NCBI GenBank assembly: GCA_964625525.1
Contig: CAZVEE010000078.1
Coordinates: 1 to 16,382, forward strand
DNA: 16,382 bases
Direction: 5' to 3'
Source: CAZVEE01 sp964625525
GTDB taxonomy: Bacteria > Pseudomonadota > Alphaproteobacteria > JAJFIK01
Shown: one piece after another, positions 15,600 through 16,382 of the stretch
How the letters are laid out: every line of letters begins with the position of its first letter
Position numbering within the stretch: position 1 is the first letter of the stretch
Notes under the pieces: model-generated
What the model was told of the DNA's origin: nothing
Databases searched by the model: none
The model's input: only the letters and a program-made list of their open reading frames with translations
Program-made: the position numbers and the translations under genes

Positions 15600-15878
15600 T
15601 CACTCAGGTTGCCTATGGCATTTTCGGTCCCGATCCCAGTTCAGGTTGACCGACCTGCCGAATAATTCACGCGTCGGACCGAACGTGCCGCCAATCGCCA
15701 AAAGGCCCAGGCTGAAAAGATAGGGCTCGTCAGGCACGGAATAGCTGACAGTTTCGGCCTTATCGTCATTCACATTCAAAATAGGGTCGGGGAACAAGTC
15801 GAGCCCTTCCTCGACTTCATTGGGGCCGAAAAAGGGGCGCACAGCAGTGCAATTACTTCGGCCTTTATGGCAATTCAC
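15600..15878 (-). pseudogene. Upstream fragment of the same acidic gene, in a different frame
   Basis: Unrecognised. From GTG 15878 the frame encodes 92 residues with cysteines at the front (NCHKGRSNCT), then acidic sequence (NEVEEGLDLFPDPILNVNDDKAETVSYSVPDEP), a hydrophobic stretch LFSLGLLAIGGTFG, and NLNWDRDRK before TGA at 15602-15600. The following acidic frame opens at 15640, so the two overlap by about 40 bases and differ by one base: a single indel near 15603-15640 would fuse them. It may be genuine decay or a sequencing indel. The 5' end is also unclear, because a stop (TGA) interrupts this frame upstream near 15919 and no start signal is seen. Confidence 0.4.
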
Positions 15879-15973
15879 TGCCTGGTCTTGATCCGAACAT
15901 TCAGACCTGTGACGACATGCGCGCTGTCACCAGCCCCAGTATCCTCCGGGTGATGAATGCGCTATCGGAATAA
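15842..15973 (+). pseudogene. Possible C-terminal coding remnant on the plus strand
   Basis: The plus-strand frame reads QQCNYFGLYGNSLP, then GLDPNIQTCDDMRAVTSPSI and LRVMNALSE before TAA at 15971-15973. The balanced composition, two cysteines and a helical end look like the tail of an exported protein, but no family is recognised and no start exists upstream in this frame within a plausible gene. It overlaps the minus-strand fragment, so only one can be real there. Confidence 0.25.
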
Positions 15974-16382
15974 CGAGGCCCTGGTCGGCCCGCTTCCAAA
16001 CGCGCGACTGGCTGGGGGGCCGCAGCGTTTCATCTGACCGGATCGGCACAGCAGGTCTGGCTTTAGTGAGCCCAACTTGCTTTGCCTTTGTCGATAGAGC
16101 CCTTGATCTGCTTCCAGTTTACTCCCTCGTTTGAACGCCGATGCGTCGCGACGTGAAGGAGGCGAGGTCAAGGCACGTCGTGAGCGTTCTCGGACCATTC
16201 AAACTCAACTCCAATTAATGCAGATCCAATTCTCTCTAAAACATGTCCGATGATGCAAAAAGCTTTACAGGTTATGTTTTTACTATTACTAATTTCGGTA
16301 TCGATCATCCACTTCAGGTGCTTTGTACTTTAGTGACACACTGTTGTGATCCCTAACAATTTTAGAGGGTAGCTTGGTCAGT
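15974..16382. other. Right-hand flank with a sharp GC drop near 16200; no supported gene
   Basis: 15974-16200 is GC-rich (about 62% in the last 60 bases by hand count) with no recognisable gene. From 16201 to the end, GC is about 37% (67 of 182 bases). The only open frame there is a 37-codon one (16243-16356, MSDDAKSFTGYVFTITNFG...) without a ribosome-binding site, which I do not support as a gene. Confidence 0.5.

Noticed and set aside
14834..15649. Plus-strand open frame of 271 codons opposite the acidic protein
   Set aside because: It would start inside the hairpin-rich region after the TIR–SUMF1 gene, has no ribosome-binding site, and its reading is in register with the antisense of the minus-strand gene, whose G-first codons are more gene-like.
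16243..16356. 37-codon open frame in the AT-rich tail
   Set aside because: No ribosome-binding site, no recognisable domain, and short frames are expected by chance.
14739..16382. A DGR template repeat or reverse transcriptase downstream of the candidate VR
   Set aside because: I looked for a second copy of GGCGGGTCCTGG or GGGTTTCGTGTTGCC and for AAC-rich stretches on both strands and found none; no frame has reverse-transcriptase motifs.

Overview
The window looks like a chromosomal segment of a high-GC alphaproteobacterium. The glpX–recJ pair with a 4-base start/stop overlap, the nearby tRNA-Glu and the general protein similarities fit that class; I cannot name a genus. The sequence appears to be draft or metagenome-derived: there is an exactly 100-base N run at 13388-13487, and two otherwise intact genes each carry one amber codon.

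Layout. 1-2804: housekeeping glpX (5' end cut by the window edge) coupled to recJ. 2836-3000: a promoter and tRNA-Glu(TTC). 3221-5695 (minus strand): a DUF4136 lipoprotein, a short relic of a class I pyridine nucleotide-disulfide oxidoreductase, and an LctP-family lactate permease. 5992-7458 (plus): a secreted DUF6265 protein and a sulfotransferase interrupted by TAG. 7644-7674: a strong bidirectional terminator. 7691-8332 (minus): ompW, also interrupted by TAG, with a perfect FNR/FixK-type box upstream. 8708-9628 (plus): a lipoprotein with a SUMF1 (formylglycine-generating-enzyme-like) domain. 9731-10585 (minus): yghU-type glutathione transferase. 10904-11209 (plus): an exported EF-hand protein. 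11537-13378 (plus): a membrane-anchored Cys-type sulfatase. After the N gap, 13569-14738 (plus): a cytoplasmic TIR–SUMF1 fusion. 15041-15878 (minus): an acidic protein of unknown function, apparently frameshifted. From about 16200 the GC content falls abruptly from about 62% to about 37%.

The most interesting object is the TIR–SUMF1 fusion. Its last about 35 codons have the scaffold of a diversity-generating retroelement (DGR) variable region. An RGGSW...LRSA.R...P..R....GFRVAR frame is kept, while nearly every codon in the exposed slots is NNC or NNT, as adenine mutagenesis of AAC/AAT template codons would give. A GC-rich stem with a 4-nt loop follows the gene, where DGRs often carry a target-recognition hairpin. 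No template repeat, reverse transcriptase or Avd gene is visible, so the call is a hypothesis. If right, this is a diversified sensor joined to a TIR (potential NADase) effector, a conflict or immune-type receptor. The SUMF1 lipoprotein 5 kb upstream aligns with it without gaps at the C-terminus but lacks the NNC/NNT pattern. Both lack the catalytic cysteines of true formylglycine-generating enzymes, so neither is likely to mature the sulfatase between them.
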